Below, piece by piece: positions 1-10,070 of a stretch of 64,000 nucleotides of DNA. Positions within the stretch are counted from its first letter, which is position 1. Each line of letters opens with the position of its first letter. This DNA is from Diplonema japonicum (taxonomy: Eukaryota; Euglenozoa; Diplonemea; Diplonemida; Diplonemidae). The notes below the pieces were generated by a model. That model was not told where the DNA came from. It was given only the letters and a program-made list of their open reading frames with translations, and did no database searches. Both the position numbers and the translations under genes were made by a program. Where the stretch lies: the NCBI GenBank assembly GCA_964019335.1, contig OZ025702.1, positions 62,001-126,000 of the forward strand, in the 5' to 3' direction.

Positions 1-1
1 G

Positions 2-538
2 ATGGAAGGCCGTGGGGCGAGCAAGTTGCGGATCACGAGCACACGCCACAGACACGTGCTTTTTAACATTATCCGAGCCCTTCGGCGGCCTCGTGTGAAG
101 TGTGTTGTGAGGGCCATGTCGGCCCCAAGGCCAGGGCGGAGCATCTCCAGCCCGTCACCTAAAATACCTGACGAGGATCTCTTCAGTCATGCCGAGACTT
201 CTATCCAGAGAGCACGGTCCAGCAGCTTTAAATCAGTGACTCCACCAAGGAGCGCACTTTCGCGGTCGCAGTCCATCCCGTCTCCCAGCAGATCATGGGT
301 TGAAGTTGTGTCCGAAGTAACAGCAACCCCTTACACCCCCTACCATCGAACCCTCGCTCAGGCTGTTGTTGACACAGAGATCAGCTTCCTTGTCAACTCT
401 CCTCACACCTTCTCCTCTCCCCTCCCAGTTGCCGGTAATCCCGCGTCCCCTTATGGCCGCCGCAACCTCCACCCAAAGCGTCGCGTCTGCGAGCTTGATC
501 TCGCCCCCCGATCCAAATCCTCCGAATCTTGGCGGTAA
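2..538 (+). CDS. C-terminal part of an unidentified Ser/Pro/Arg-rich protein (5' end probably outside window)
   Basis: An open frame of 178 codons runs from the window edge to a TAA at 536-538. The visible protein is basic and low in complexity, with many Ser-Pro and Arg-Ser pairs, for example SPRP- and SRSQSIPSPSRSW-type stretches around residues 80-100, so it looks like a disordered, possibly phosphorylated tail. I recognise no domain. The first ATG is at nucleotide 2, so the true start may lie upstream and this is best treated as partial. The next gene starts only 83 nt later on the same strand. Function unknown. Confidence 0.55.
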   Translation: MEGRGASKLRITSTRHRHVLFNIIRALRRPRVKCVVRAMSAPRPGRSISSPSPKIPDEDLFSHAETSIQRARSSSFKSVTPPRSALSRSQSIPSPSRSWVEVVSEVTATPYTPYHRTLAQAVVDTEISFLVNSPHTFSSPLPVAGNPASPYGRRNLHPKRRVCELDLAPRSKSSESWR

Positions 539-621
539 ACATAGACACACAACATAACACTTGTATTCCCCTTGTTCAAACTGCCAACTTCAATATCTTT
601 GATAACAGCCATGTGAATAAA

Positions 622-2913
622 ATGGAGATACCTTTCAGAAGGCTCCCCAAGTTGTATCAGAAACCTGAAGCGTGTAGCAGCCCTGTGAAAAAGCTTCGCG
701 AGAAGAAGCGCTGCGTGGCGCATGCAAAAGGGAATATACATGTTCCTGAGGAGGCCGACAGGAAGATGCTGCACGGCATGGTGGTGATGAAAGGGAAACT
801 GGCTGCGTCTCTGCTGAAAACGGCACACAGCGACACGCATTTCATCCCACTACCACCGCCAGCAGCGACAACGATTACGCATGAGCAGCACATTCAGTGC
901 TGCGAGGATGTGACAAGGTACCTTACGAAAGTGTTCATGACGAAGCTCAAAGAGTACTCCATTCCAAACAAAGTTCACAAACCCCCCTCCCTTTCCTTAC
1001 CAACCATCACGGACGGGATGCTCGAGAGGACATCAGGGAGTCAAACCCTACGACCTTATACAGCACCAAGCCATAAAAAGAGCTCAACGAGAAGCTACAA
1101 GCGCGAGTCCTGCCTCCCTCCACCTGTGGACAACGAAGCTGACAACAGCAAAATTCACAGCAAAATACAGCAGCCCATGAACAACATCGCGAGACTGGAA
1201 GAGAAAAAGAGGAAACTCATGACGGCCATCAATGAGAAAAGGCCGGGAATGAAGCTAGTCCAGGACGGCGGTATCAACGAAGGCCCCGACCTTCTTGACA
1301 AGAACCACAACAACGACAACTGCGAGGACGATGCCGCCGTGGCTGCCACTAGTCCACGGTACTTGAAGCTGCCGCGAAGCCCGAGAACCCCGAGAAAACC
1401 CAGCACCTCGAAAAGCCCAAGCGATGGTAGAATGAGTGCTTTCACTCGTGTGGGCAATGTGGTAAAACCCCTCAAGCGCATGACGTGTGTAGGACAGAAG
1501 TCTATAAATAATAGTAATACCAATACTACTAAAATCAAGGAGAAACCCAACAACACCGAGAGTGGCCTGGGTATCGGAGATATGCTGAGTTCATCAAACC
1601 CCACAGGACAGTTTGTAGATATGATTAAAAACAAACACCTTGCAGAAGCTACACAGTACGTGCTCCCGAAGACACAGAAAGGCAACATCGAAAAAGTGCA
1701 GGAATTCAAACAAGGCGTGCGCGATCTGCTAGACGAGCTAGGGGTGTTGGAGGAAAAACTGATGAAAGGCATACAAAAAAGGTGCAGGCAAACAGCCCAC
1801 AACATTGGAGCACGGTACGGTAATGAGCCACAGCAGCCACCCAAGGAGCGTGACACAGTCGTGGTGCTGCATGAGCACGAGTGGAAGGAAGCACGCGTAG
1901 TGCAGGTGAACAAAGGCTGCCCCATCGTTCAGGTGGGCAAGGAGGGCATCTTCGAAAAAACAACAATACCGTACATGGGGAAGCTTGTCATATGCACTGA
2001 TAAGGACCTCGAATCGACAGAGCGGCAGAATCTGCTTGACTTCGAGGCGTGTAAGAAGATAACTGCTATAAAACACGAGATCGAGAACACCCAAGGCTAC
2101 AGGGAGCTTCTTCAACGAAACGAACAAGCGCGGGAGCAGAGAGATTCCATGACGAAGCACATGGTGGCGAACCACATGGAGAGGAAGCACGTGCTGCATC
2201 TGCAGCTTCAAACATTGGCAAACCAAATAACGCAAACAAAAAAGCAACACAACGAGTTTAAAGCAGAGGAGGTACGGCTGGAGGTGGCTATACTAAAAAC
2301 CAAGAACGAGGTAAAAGAGCACGAGAAAGACATACGAAACTTGAAACTAAAGACCAATAGGATGAAGTATAAAGGCAAGTACAAGAAGATGCTGAAAGCG
2401 ATGCTCGAGGAAACAGCACCGGATGAAGTGGGGGACCTCCTAGGACTGCATGACGTGGGCGTGCAACATGACCTTCAGGAGATGGTCGGGTTGAAGTCGA
2501 AGGTGTTCTTCCAGAACAAGGAGAAAGTGATCCAGGAAGAGATAGAAAATCTAAAGGAGTGCGCGCAAGAATTAGCTGAGTTCAACTTTGAGCTGGAATC
2601 CGAAATCACGTGCAGCCAGTGCCTCAACATTGCTCGCGACATGGTCATGATGTGGCCTTGTGGACACAGCTTCTGCGAAACCTGCGCAGCGACAATGGAA
2701 ACCAACATCTACGCTCCTGTTGAGTGCTGGCGCTGTGCCGACTGTAACCAAATGTCCGCCTTCGAGTCAGTCCCTAACCAGTCTATCACGAACCTCAGTA
2801 CAAAATGGAGTGTCAAAGAAAGCGGCCATCGTGACTTAACAGTTGCTATCATGGCCTTCGAGGCAGAGCTTGCTGCCATTAACAGAAAGTGTATCGCTCC
2901 TTTGAAACACTAA
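622..2913 (+). CDS. Coiled-coil protein with C-terminal RING finger
   Basis: 763 aa from the first in-frame ATG, which follows an AG at 607-608. The N-terminal 330 residues are basic and low in complexity. A central region of about residues 370-660 is rich in Glu, Lys, Gln and Leu and is predicted coiled coil. From C664 there is a RING-type zinc site: CSQC, then CGHSFCETC, then CWRCADC, giving the C3HC4 order of a ubiquitin E3 ligase RING. A C-terminal RING after a long coiled coil fits a self-associating E3 ligase, but no substrate can be named. The leader contains ATGTGA at 611-616, a minimal start-stop uORF. The next gene begins 65 nt downstream. Confidence 0.85.
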   Translation: MEIPFRRLPKLYQKPEACSSPVKKLREKKRCVAHAKGNIHVPEEADRKMLHGMVVMKGKLAASLLKTAHSDTHFIPLPPPAATTITHEQHIQCCEDVTRYLTKVFMTKLKEYSIPNKVHKPPSLSLPTITDGMLERTSGSQTLRPYTAPSHKKSSTRSYKRESCLPPPVDNEADNSKIHSKIQQPMNNIARLEEKKRKLMTAINEKRPGMKLVQDGGINEGPDLLDKNHNNDNCEDDAAVAATSPRYLKLPRSPRTPRKPSTSKSPSDGRMSAFTRVGNVVKPLKRMTCVGQKSINNSNTNTTKIKEKPNNTESGLGIGDMLSSSNPTGQFVDMIKNKHLAEATQYVLPKTQKGNIEKVQEFKQGVRDLLDELGVLEEKLMKGIQKRCRQTAHNIGARYGNEPQQPPKERDTVVVLHEHEWKEARVVQVNKGCPIVQVGKEGIFEKTTIPYMGKLVICTDKDLESTERQNLLDFEACKKITAIKHEIENTQGYRELLQRNEQAREQRDSMTKHMVANHMERKHVLHLQLQTLANQITQTKKQHNEFKAEEVRLEVAILKTKNEVKEHEKDIRNLKLKTNRMKYKGKYKKMLKAMLEETAPDEVGDLLGLHDVGVQHDLQEMVGLKSKVFFQNKEKVIQEEIENLKECAQELAEFNFELESEITCSQCLNIARDMVMMWPCGHSFCETCAATMETNIYAPVECWRCADCNQMSAFESVPNQSITNLSTKWSVKESGHRDLTVAIMAFEAELAAINRKCIAPLKH

Positions 2914-2978
2914 AAAGTCTTACTCTTCATGTAATCCAAACTTCGTACTTTTTTACACAGCTAACATGCTGACTCGCG

Positions 2979-5285
2979 ATGGCGCTTGAGGCTGAGGTTG
3001 CACTCCGCACGGCATGGGCCACCGGACCGGAGGTGTTCTCGTATCAACTATGCTTACTAGCAAGTCATGACACAGGAGGAGTCTTGCGAAATCATTTACT
3101 TCGAGAAGGATGGGGCGAGAGGATGCTGCAAACTACTGCTAAAGGACCCCTGGCTAGATGGGCTTACATTCTTGGCATGTTCTGTGAGGTGGATGTGGGT
3201 GGTGGCTTCGGGAGGCGCCTTGCGAGGTCCCCCGAGGTAGTGCAGACCGTGTTCAATGGCTTGACACCAGCAAACGGCAAATGCCCACAGTGGTTGTGCT
3301 CCCTTGCGTACAGCTGCCCCCCAGCGATAGTTATCCCTGCAACTATTGGTTTGATTCAAAGTCAGCTTGACATGCGAGAACAACCCCGTAGGGACGCCAT
3401 CCAGACCATGATAGCTGTGCACGGTATTGACACTGTGCCAGGCCTCATGGCTTTGAACTCAATACTTGAAGGAAGAAAGCTGAAGGCTGTGTTCACCCTG
3501 CAACGGTTCATAAGGGTTTTTACTGCGAAGCGTGCAGCCCTCAGAGCAAAGCGGGAGGCAGAAAAACGAGCAAAACACAGCTACATCTCTGCACAGCAAG
3601 AGTGGTCTGCCATCATGATCCAGTCGCACATACGGAAGGTGCTGGCAAAGGTCAGAGCAAGACGGCTCCACAAGGCGCTACCCTTTATAGTGTGGATAAT
3701 GGGGAAAGAGACAGTACCGGGGCTACATGTAGTGAGTAGAGCCTTAGAAGAGACTGTCACCAGCACAACTGAAGTAGATGCACCCAAGTCATCCGAAGTC
3801 ACTCAGGAGGAAGAAAGTAAGGATCAACCCGAGCCGTCAACATGCCTGAACTTGCTGACGAGAATGGGGTCCTACCCGTCACTCAATGTTGTGGCGAAGG
3901 CCTTGGACAACATAGACACGGACTTTCTTATTTCTGAAGCTGACACTGAAACCTTCCGCGGCCACTTGTCCACGCTAGATGTTGCACTCGGCAAGGGCGG
4001 TGCTTGGGGCATCTCTGTTTGGGACTTACTCACACAGCTTGTGCTCCTTTCGCTGCAGGAGCCCTCACTTGCTATACGTGTCTTCGACATCCTCGCGCGG
4101 AATACCACTGCCTTGCAGAAGGAATTGACACATGCTAAAGGTGACCCCACCTTCACAGAAAAACATACAAACCTAGTTAGCCTAATGCTGGGCTTCTTGA
4201 AGCCCGTGAGATGCCCCCCAGTGGTGCTGACCGAAGTGGGTACGTATTGTGGACTTCGATGTGTCAGAAGGCAAGTCGTCCTGCAGCAAGGAACCCCTTT
4301 ACACTATTATCTCGTGATGAAATGTGTACTTTCCGTCTGTCCTGCTGTGCTGCGGGGCTTTCCTGCAAGGTGTTTATACTCTTTGTTTAGTTACCCTGAG
4401 TCTCTTGTACACCTGTGGGATGTCATGCGGGAGGTAGATGTTGCAGGGATCCTGCTGTCTCCCCTTGAAATGAAAGAGCAAGGCATGCTTGAGATGCACC
4501 ATGCGCAGTCGGCTGCCTCAGTGATTAAGAGGGCGTGGGGGAGAGGAGCAAGGAAGGGCAAGCGAGGACAACTAACACCAGCAGAATCTGCTCCAGTACA
4601 GGTAAGCGATTTGAAATCTCTTGAAGAAGAGGCGATGACCGTTCTTGGCAATATTAGTGTGCAAAGCATGGGTACCTTGGAGTGCCTTGCAGAGCAATAC
4701 GAAGTCCTGAAGGACATAGTGCTGTACGAAGCAGGAGGGAGGCTAGACATAGCCTTGGAAGAGACGTATGCGGCCATTGCTGTTGTGGAGCACGTGGAAA
4801 CCACGTGGCGTGCTAGACAGGCAACCGCACTCGACACCCAGCGTGCTGCTATAGATACTGTGCGGAAGGCATGCAAGCAGCTTGTGGAGGAGGAACGAGA
4901 GATGCGAGGGATGCTCTTCAAGTCCAGCATGGACTTCTTCAAGGAGGCATCTCGCTATAAAAAAACCTTCTCCGTGCAAATGAAGTACATCTTCACACAT
5001 CTCTTCAACGAGGCCACCGTGCGCCGCAGTATCGAAACCTCAGAACGCTCCCACCGCGACCTCCTCATGCGGTACGAGGTGTCCTGCAGACTTACTCCTC
5101 TTCAACGCGCTCGCAACATTGAGCAACGTGCACCCAAGATAAGGCACCTCAGATATCTGGAAGCAGCAAGATCCCGTCCGCCCTCCACATATTCCCCTCC
5201 AAGAAGCAGAAGCAGGAGTGCAGGCAGAAGAAAACCTTCGCTCCTGCCTTCGATCTCCCCGCACGCGGACAGGCAGTTCCGATAA
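2979..5285 (+). CDS. Large protein with an IQ-type motif and coiled coil; function unknown
   Basis: 768 aa. Residues about 165-230 are strongly basic and include AIMIQSHIRKVLAKVRARR, which matches an IQ motif (IQxxxRxxxxxxR), so calmodulin or centrin binding is likely. The middle is predicted alpha-helical and the C-terminal third contains charged coiled-coil segments, ending in a Ser/Pro/Arg tail. No catalytic domain is recognised. A likely trans-splice acceptor, TTTTTTACACAG, ends at 2960, 18 nt before the ATG. An earlier ATG at 2965 opens a seven-codon frame that overlaps this start, so translation may be dampened by a uORF. Association with the cytoskeleton or flagellum is a guess from composition only. 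Confidence 0.8.
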   Translation: MALEAEVALRTAWATGPEVFSYQLCLLASHDTGGVLRNHLLREGWGERMLQTTAKGPLARWAYILGMFCEVDVGGGFGRRLARSPEVVQTVFNGLTPANGKCPQWLCSLAYSCPPAIVIPATIGLIQSQLDMREQPRRDAIQTMIAVHGIDTVPGLMALNSILEGRKLKAVFTLQRFIRVFTAKRAALRAKREAEKRAKHSYISAQQEWSAIMIQSHIRKVLAKVRARRLHKALPFIVWIMGKETVPGLHVVSRALEETVTSTTEVDAPKSSEVTQEEESKDQPEPSTCLNLLTRMGSYPSLNVVAKALDNIDTDFLISEADTETFRGHLSTLDVALGKGGAWGISVWDLLTQLVLLSLQEPSLAIRVFDILARNTTALQKELTHAKGDPTFTEKHTNLVSLMLGFLKPVRCPPVVLTEVGTYCGLRCVRRQVVLQQGTPLHYYLVMKCVLSVCPAVLRGFPARCLYSLFSYPESLVHLWDVMREVDVAGILLSPLEMKEQGMLEMHHAQSAASVIKRAWGRGARKGKRGQLTPAESAPVQVSDLKSLEEEAMTVLGNISVQSMGTLECLAEQYEVLKDIVLYEAGGRLDIALEETYAAIAVVEHVETTWRARQATALDTQRAAIDTVRKACKQLVEEEREMRGMLFKSSMDFFKEASRYKKTFSVQMKYIFTHLFNEATVRRSIETSERSHRDLLMRYEVSCRLTPLQRARNIEQRAPKIRHLRYLEAARSRPPSTYSPPRSRSRSAGRRKPSLLPSISPHADRQFR

Positions 5286-5351
5286 AAAGTTGCAACACTG
5301 TTCTATATTCAGCTTTCTTCCTTTTCAAATTTTTACCCACCCGCCAGGTTC

Positions 5352-7625
5352 ATGGCTCGCTGTGGAGAGTTTGAGTGCACCAACCAAAGCTATCCATGGG
5401 TGGTCGATGGGACAGCGTGCTTAGGGGGGTGTAACTTCACCGACTGTTGTGCAGTTGCATGGGAGGAGGCCCTAGCACCTAGGTGGTCGTGGCACGAGAC
5501 ATGTGAGGTTGAGGCCAAGTTGAGTGAAGTGGCTACAGATGACTCAGAGAGGTGTGCCACAGAGTGCGAGAATGAAGGGGACTGTGCCGTGTCGCAAATG
5601 AACAGTGCTGCCCAAACATGCACCTTGTACAAGAGTGGCAACTGCGATGCTGCTTTCCTAGAGCAGTGTCCTACTTGTGTCTACTCAAGGAAGGCTCTCC
5701 TCCCTTGGTACAACGTAAGCTCTACCTTTTGCAACGCCACCTCAGCCATCCAGCTCGCTAACATGTCTGTTGCAGCCTGCATGCGTGAGTGCGACAAAAG
5801 TCAGTCCTGCGGCGCTGTCGTCAAGTCTGGTGACAACTGCCAGATGTGGGGCATGCCTGTCACTTGCAACGGCACCGACCTCAATTTCACAGATGGCTGC
5901 CTTGGCGAGACATGCTTCTACCAAAAATCGTCCTTCGCCGACTTATGTCAACCTGTTCTCGATAGCTATATAGGTCACTGGGGGCCAATCCTTTGCATTG
6001 TGGTGCTCTCACTCCTCTGCTTGTGGTCCTTCCTGTTGTTGTGTTCGACTTTCCGACCTGGTGGAGGGGGGCGCAGTGTTTACAGATACCAGTGCGGCTT
6101 GTTCCTCTTGTGTGCAGTGCCGCTGATGCTGCTTTTCGTAATAGGGACGAACCCTGCTGTGCGGCGGGCAATGTTGGTCGAGTGCCCTCCGTACATCGAA
6201 CCCGCGTGGGGCCCCTTCCTCAATAGGGAGGTCATCGATGAGCCAACTGGCGACTTCGGTAGCTTGAACATTGAAGGTTGCAACGGGACACATCTCGACA
6301 CCTGGCTCAATTTAGGGAGCTGCCTGCAATCCAAGGAGTGGGAAGAGGAGCTACGGAGCTTTCACTTCAAAGGTGAAGAAACAGAGTTAGGCGACTACGA
6401 CGTGAAGATAGAGTGCTTGGGCGATGGACCTGTGTTTATCCAATACAAGACAAAGGATGGGTCTTGCAAGGATGCAGTCGCGCGGAAGCACGTGGAGGAG
6501 AACGAGTGCCTCCATGGTACAGAGAGTGCAACAGGGATCGCGGTACACTGCAGTGCATGCGACTGGCTGTGGTGGCGGCACGTAAAAACAGCGCCTTACA
6601 TAGTTATGCTCATCAACAGCGTTTGCAGCATGATGTTTTCGTCCTTGTGTGCATGGATGGGCTCGAAGGTCTCGGAAGCAACCGACATTGTAGTCGAGGA
6701 AGAGGAGGCCTCAGACGACGAGGTGCCGGGTGACTCCAGCGCACCGGACTACATCTCCGAGTCGGCAGGTTCGAAGTCACACGAACCGACAGGTGACGAC
6801 TCAAAAGAATGTGTGAAGCAGCCCACCACGAGACAGCTGCTGCAGAAGAAGATCGAGCTGATCACCGAAGAGCTCACCGACGAAATGTCTGAGGAGTCGT
6901 CGATGAAGGAGTACGCCGCGCGGTCGGCAGCCCCAAACCACTACTTCGTCATTGTGAAGACTATTTTCCTCGCAATTTTCTTCGTGTTCTGCGCACGCGC
7001 TGCTGCACAGCACAAGGCAACATCGTGGCAGCGGTACCAGATCATGTTTACACGACTCATGAACTCAGGAATCGTGCTGCTGTTGCTGGAGTCGGCAAGA
7101 GGCGTGATCGGAAACCTCAAAATGCTGCAACTGTTGAAAGAGTCCGGATCGCGAGGGGGCCCTGAGGTGAAGGAGAACATGCGCAAAGTGCAGGTGTCCA
7201 TTGCCATCACCTTCTTCACATTGATCATCTTTCTGCCTGTGTTCCTGACACATGTAATCCCCATGGTGGGCATGTTCCCTTGGATGCTCGTCATCTTGCT
7301 TGTGGTGGGCCACTTCGTCATGACTTGGCCCATCCAGTACCTGGACGAACAGCTGGGCAGAGATTGGGCCAACCTGGTGGTCAGGTCACCTATTAGGGCG
7401 TACTTCTTCTCTCAACTAATGGGTATATGGCTCAAGTTCACATCATCTTTCGTAATTGTGCTCCCTATGCAAATGCTTTTTAATTATGGGGTGCTTGCCT
7501 ACAAGGGGCATCCCTACTGGCAGATCCCGTTTGAGGAGTACAAGTCGCGCTCACACTGGTGCTTCTTTGAAGAACCTTTTGAGGAGGCTGCTAATGCTTT
7601 ACAGTTTATAAGCTTTTTTTTCTAA
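5352..7625 (+). CDS. Multipass membrane protein with Cys-rich, PAN/apple-like ectodomain
   Basis: 757 aa. Residues 1-200 hold over 25 cysteines and several N-glycosylation sequons (NVS, NAT, NMS, NGT, NFT). Segments such as CATECENEGDCAVSQM and CMRECDKSQSCGAVV resemble PAN/apple modules. Hydrophobic segments start near residues 206, 247, 413, 531, 566, 616, 642 and 684. A second Cys-rich loop lies between 265 and 410 and an acidic loop near 440-525. There is no classical N-terminal signal peptide, so the ectodomain would have to be translocated by the first membrane segment. The likely role is a surface receptor or adhesion-type membrane protein, with the ligand unknown. An AG at 5346-5347 precedes the ATG by four bases. 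Confidence 0.8.
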   Translation: MARCGEFECTNQSYPWVVDGTACLGGCNFTDCCAVAWEEALAPRWSWHETCEVEAKLSEVATDDSERCATECENEGDCAVSQMNSAAQTCTLYKSGNCDAAFLEQCPTCVYSRKALLPWYNVSSTFCNATSAIQLANMSVAACMRECDKSQSCGAVVKSGDNCQMWGMPVTCNGTDLNFTDGCLGETCFYQKSSFADLCQPVLDSYIGHWGPILCIVVLSLLCLWSFLLLCSTFRPGGGGRSVYRYQCGLFLLCAVPLMLLFVIGTNPAVRRAMLVECPPYIEPAWGPFLNREVIDEPTGDFGSLNIEGCNGTHLDTWLNLGSCLQSKEWEEELRSFHFKGEETELGDYDVKIECLGDGPVFIQYKTKDGSCKDAVARKHVEENECLHGTESATGIAVHCSACDWLWWRHVKTAPYIVMLINSVCSMMFSSLCAWMGSKVSEATDIVVEEEEASDDEVPGDSSAPDYISESAGSKSHEPTGDDSKECVKQPTTRQLLQKKIELITEELTDEMSEESSMKEYAARSAAPNHYFVIVKTIFLAIFFVFCARAAAQHKATSWQRYQIMFTRLMNSGIVLLLLESARGVIGNLKMLQLLKESGSRGGPEVKENMRKVQVSIAITFFTLIIFLPVFLTHVIPMVGMFPWMLVILLVVGHFVMTWPIQYLDEQLGRDWANLVVRSPIRAYFFSQLMGIWLKFTSSFVIVLPMQMLFNYGVLAYKGHPYWQIPFEEYKSRSHWCFFEEPFEEAANALQFISFFF

Positions 7626-7689
7626 CACTTACACACAACTTATCGTTCTTATTTTTCCTACAACCTGCCACTGCTTACTCACCTTTAGG

Positions 7690-7947
7690 ATGAACAAGGC
7701 AACGCACTCGCCGCAATGCACCAACGGGAACATCATCGCCATCTATGACGACACTGTTGAGGACGTCAGGGCCCTCACACCCACAGTGCCCGTGACCAGA
7801 GACGGAGATGGGTTGCAAGAGATGGTGGCAGACCTGCAGAGGCTACGAGCAGCAAACATCGACACCCAACTGAAGTGCCGTATGGTGCAGGATGTGTTGC
7901 TCAGCGCAAGCAGCGTGCTGTTCAAAGAGATGAAGTCAGACAGTTAA
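7690..7947 (+). CDS. Small conserved-looking helical protein, 85 aa
   Basis: 85 aa. The first 35 residues are irregular. Residues 40-85 form an amphipathic helix pattern (LQEMVADLQRLRAANIDTQ) that could be a short coiled coil. No family is recognised. The reason to believe it is context: a pyrimidine-rich tract and TTTAG end at 7688, one base before the ATG, and the next gene starts 32 nt after its stop, in keeping with the tight spacing of this block. It could be a subunit of a larger coiled-coil complex. Confidence 0.65.
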   Translation: MNKATHSPQCTNGNIIAIYDDTVEDVRALTPTVPVTRDGDGLQEMVADLQRLRAANIDTQLKCRMVQDVLLSASSVLFKEMKSDS

Positions 7948-7979
7948 CACACCAAAGGTCATCAATACAACACAGTAAA

Positions 7980-9193
7980 ATGGCAGAGCGTGATGTGGGG
8001 ACTGCCTTTGTACACAAATACTACAGCACCTTCAGCAAGAACCCAGTAGAGCTGGGCTCCATGTACTCAAAGGGCAGTCTCTTCGCCCACGCTAGTGTGG
8101 GGAGGAGCCTGGACTTCGTAGAGGGAAGGGAGGACATTACGGCAACCCTCGAAGAGATTGCGAGAGGGGATGGCAACCAGGACTGCAAGTTCACGCTGCA
8201 CAATGTAGACTGCGTGCCGTCCCTGGGAGGCTCGATCATGCTGCTGGTGCAGGGCATGATGCTGACACGGGAGACCACACGGGAGTTTGCACACACATTC
8301 TTGTTGGGGAGGAACACCGACAACACCTTCTACATCCACAACGATGTGATGAGGATCTGCGAACACGACGATGAAGACGAAGAGGACTACGAGGCAGAGG
8401 AGGAGGAGGAGGAAGAGGTTGCCGCCACAATTCCCACTGTTGAGGAGGTCACTGGTGAAGTGTTCGATGAACCTAAACCCGCTGCTGCCAAACCACCCGC
8501 ACCCACACCAAAGAAGGCTGCACCTAAGGAGGAGGAGCCTGAGCCTGTTGTCAAGATAGAGAAAACCAAAGCACGCCCTTCCTCGTGGGCTGCCATGGTC
8601 AGCGCTACTTCGTCACTTCAAGGAGAAACTAAGAAGGCCGTCCGGGTTACCGGTGGTGCCACAGTGGTCCAGCAGGCGGCAAAGAAGAAGGTTGTAAAAT
8701 CTGATGAGCCCCGCAAAGGAGGGAAGGGCGGGGACAGGCCGAGGAAGGACAAAGGGGACAAGGGGGACGTTGTGAGGAAGGAGAAGAGGCCCGACATCAA
8801 CTACAACTACCACTCGCTGTACCTGTCGAAGTTACCGGAGGGGTTCAAGGAGGCAGACGTGAAGAACGTGTTCGGGAAGTTTGGCACAATCAAGGGGATG
8901 AAGTACCAGGTAGGCAGCAACACATCACATCGCACAACACAACACAACACAACAGGATGGCCAGACTATGAACGCTGGTGGGCGAAGGTGCTTCGTCGAT
9001 TACGACAGCAAGGAGGCTGTGGAGGCCGCCTTGAAGGATCAGGTGTGTGCTTGGAAATGTTTTCAATAAAAAAAAACACGCACACACGCAGATAAAGTGG
9101 AACGGTGTGGTTCTTAACGTGCAGGAGAGGAAGAGCCCCATGCAGAGGAAGCAGGAGGAGAAGGGCGGAAAGGTATGGCAGAGGGGGGTTGGC

Positions 9194-9199
<6 letters not shown>
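7980..9199 (+). CDS. NTF2-RRM protein, G3BP/Rasputin-like (three exons)
   Basis: Exons 7980-8909, 8956-9042 and 9092-9199; 374 aa. Residues about 5-125 are an NTF2-like domain (FVHKYYSTFSKNPVELGSMY, then the TFLLGRNTDNTFYIHND strand). An acidic stretch (EEEEEEEE) follows, then a Pro/Lys-rich linker, then an RRM from residue 279 (SLYLSKLPEGF...VFGKFGTIKGMKY). The RRM is completed only after splicing, with exon 2 supplying GRRCFVDYDSKEAVEAAL. This order is that of G3BP, a stress-granule RNA-binding protein that acts in the cytosol. Introns are 46 and 49 nt with GT-AG ends. An alternative last intron from 9173 would end the protein earlier at a TGA near 9250. Confidence 0.85.
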
Positions 9200-9231
<32 letters not shown>

Positions 9232-9695
9232 ACGCCCCGCGCAGGAATGAGAAGAGGAACTGAAAATGTAAATCATCACCGCCGCCCCCTCTTTGCCAAA
9301 TAGATCATCCCCCACCAAGAGGAAAGAACGAGAGGAAAGAGATCGTTAAATAATCACACCCACCCAACCCCCCCCTTTTTTTTTAAACCCCCCTACACCG
9401 ACCGCTCAGAAAGGACTCTTGCCCAGTGTGTGTGTGTGCTTCTCTGTCTAGTTTCTATCGAGGGTGACCCTGTTGCCTAATTTGGTTTTTTTTTTTTCTG
9501 TTTCCCTTTTTTTTGATATTATTGTTATTTTTCCACGTACAAGAAAAAAATTGATCCGAGTCTACTTTTTTTAAAAAAAAATATTTCCCTTATTATTTTT
9601 TTTTTGTGTTCTTTCTTATGTTCGATGTGTTCACCCCTCACAGATAAACTTATTGCAGGTATACACAAAAATATATTTATTTACACAACTGAACA
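9200..9695. other. Homopolymer-rich spacer
   Basis: About 500 bp with a 30-plus run of A right after the G3BP-like stop codon, then several T runs, C runs and a short TG repeat near 9427-9437. No convincing coding frame. TTGCAG near 9653-9658 could serve as a 3' splice site for the next small gene. Confidence 0.6.
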
Positions 9696-9920
9696 ATGTC
9701 CTACGGCTCCTGGTCACGAAATGACTACGATCCCCACCCAGGGCTCAAGGACGAATTCAATAACACACAACTTTTGTACCACCCTCACGAACTGGGGATC
9801 GGAAAGGGACACGGGACGTTACCCTTACCAAACTCACCTGCCGCCTTAAAGTTGGTACCTTTGAAGGCTGGCCCATTGCCGAAGCAAGATAAATTACCGC
9901 TTCCTAAAGGACCTGTGTAG
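9696..9920 (+). CDS. Small Pro/Leu/Lys-rich protein, 74 aa
   Basis: 74 aa. The N-terminal half is polar with aromatic residues (MSYGSWSRNDYDPHPGLKDE), and the C-terminal half carries repeated PLP/KLPLPK-like motifs. No family recognised. The composition is unlike the Phe/Lys-rich nonsense translated from homopolymers around it, and the codon use resembles neighbouring genes, which is the main support. The start is the ATG following ACTGAACA. The unrelated frame from 9604 is a shadow. Confidence 0.5.
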   Translation: MSYGSWSRNDYDPHPGLKDEFNNTQLLYHPHELGIGKGHGTLPLPNSPAALKLVPLKAGPLPKQDKLPLPKGPV

Positions 9921-10070
9921 CAACCGGACAAAAAAAAAAGAATAAAAAGTGGGGCCAAAATGAATTAAAAAAAACTTTTTTTTTTCATTCTCACGAACAT
10001 CATCACCACACTACAGGAAAGGGGGAGGAACACGCAAAAAAAAAAAAAGAAGCGGGGAAAAAAAAAAAAA

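Noticed and set aside
1155-1925. 256-codon open frame on the minus strand
   Set aside because: It is antisense to the RING coiled-coil gene, has Cys/Ser/Leu-rich shadow composition and no domain. All other long minus-strand frames also lie opposite confident + genes.
9173-9252. Alternative last intron of the G3BP-like gene over the 30-A run
   Set aside because: It would give an almost immediate stop (GGK then E). Reading through to TAA 9197 is simpler; left as an alternative.
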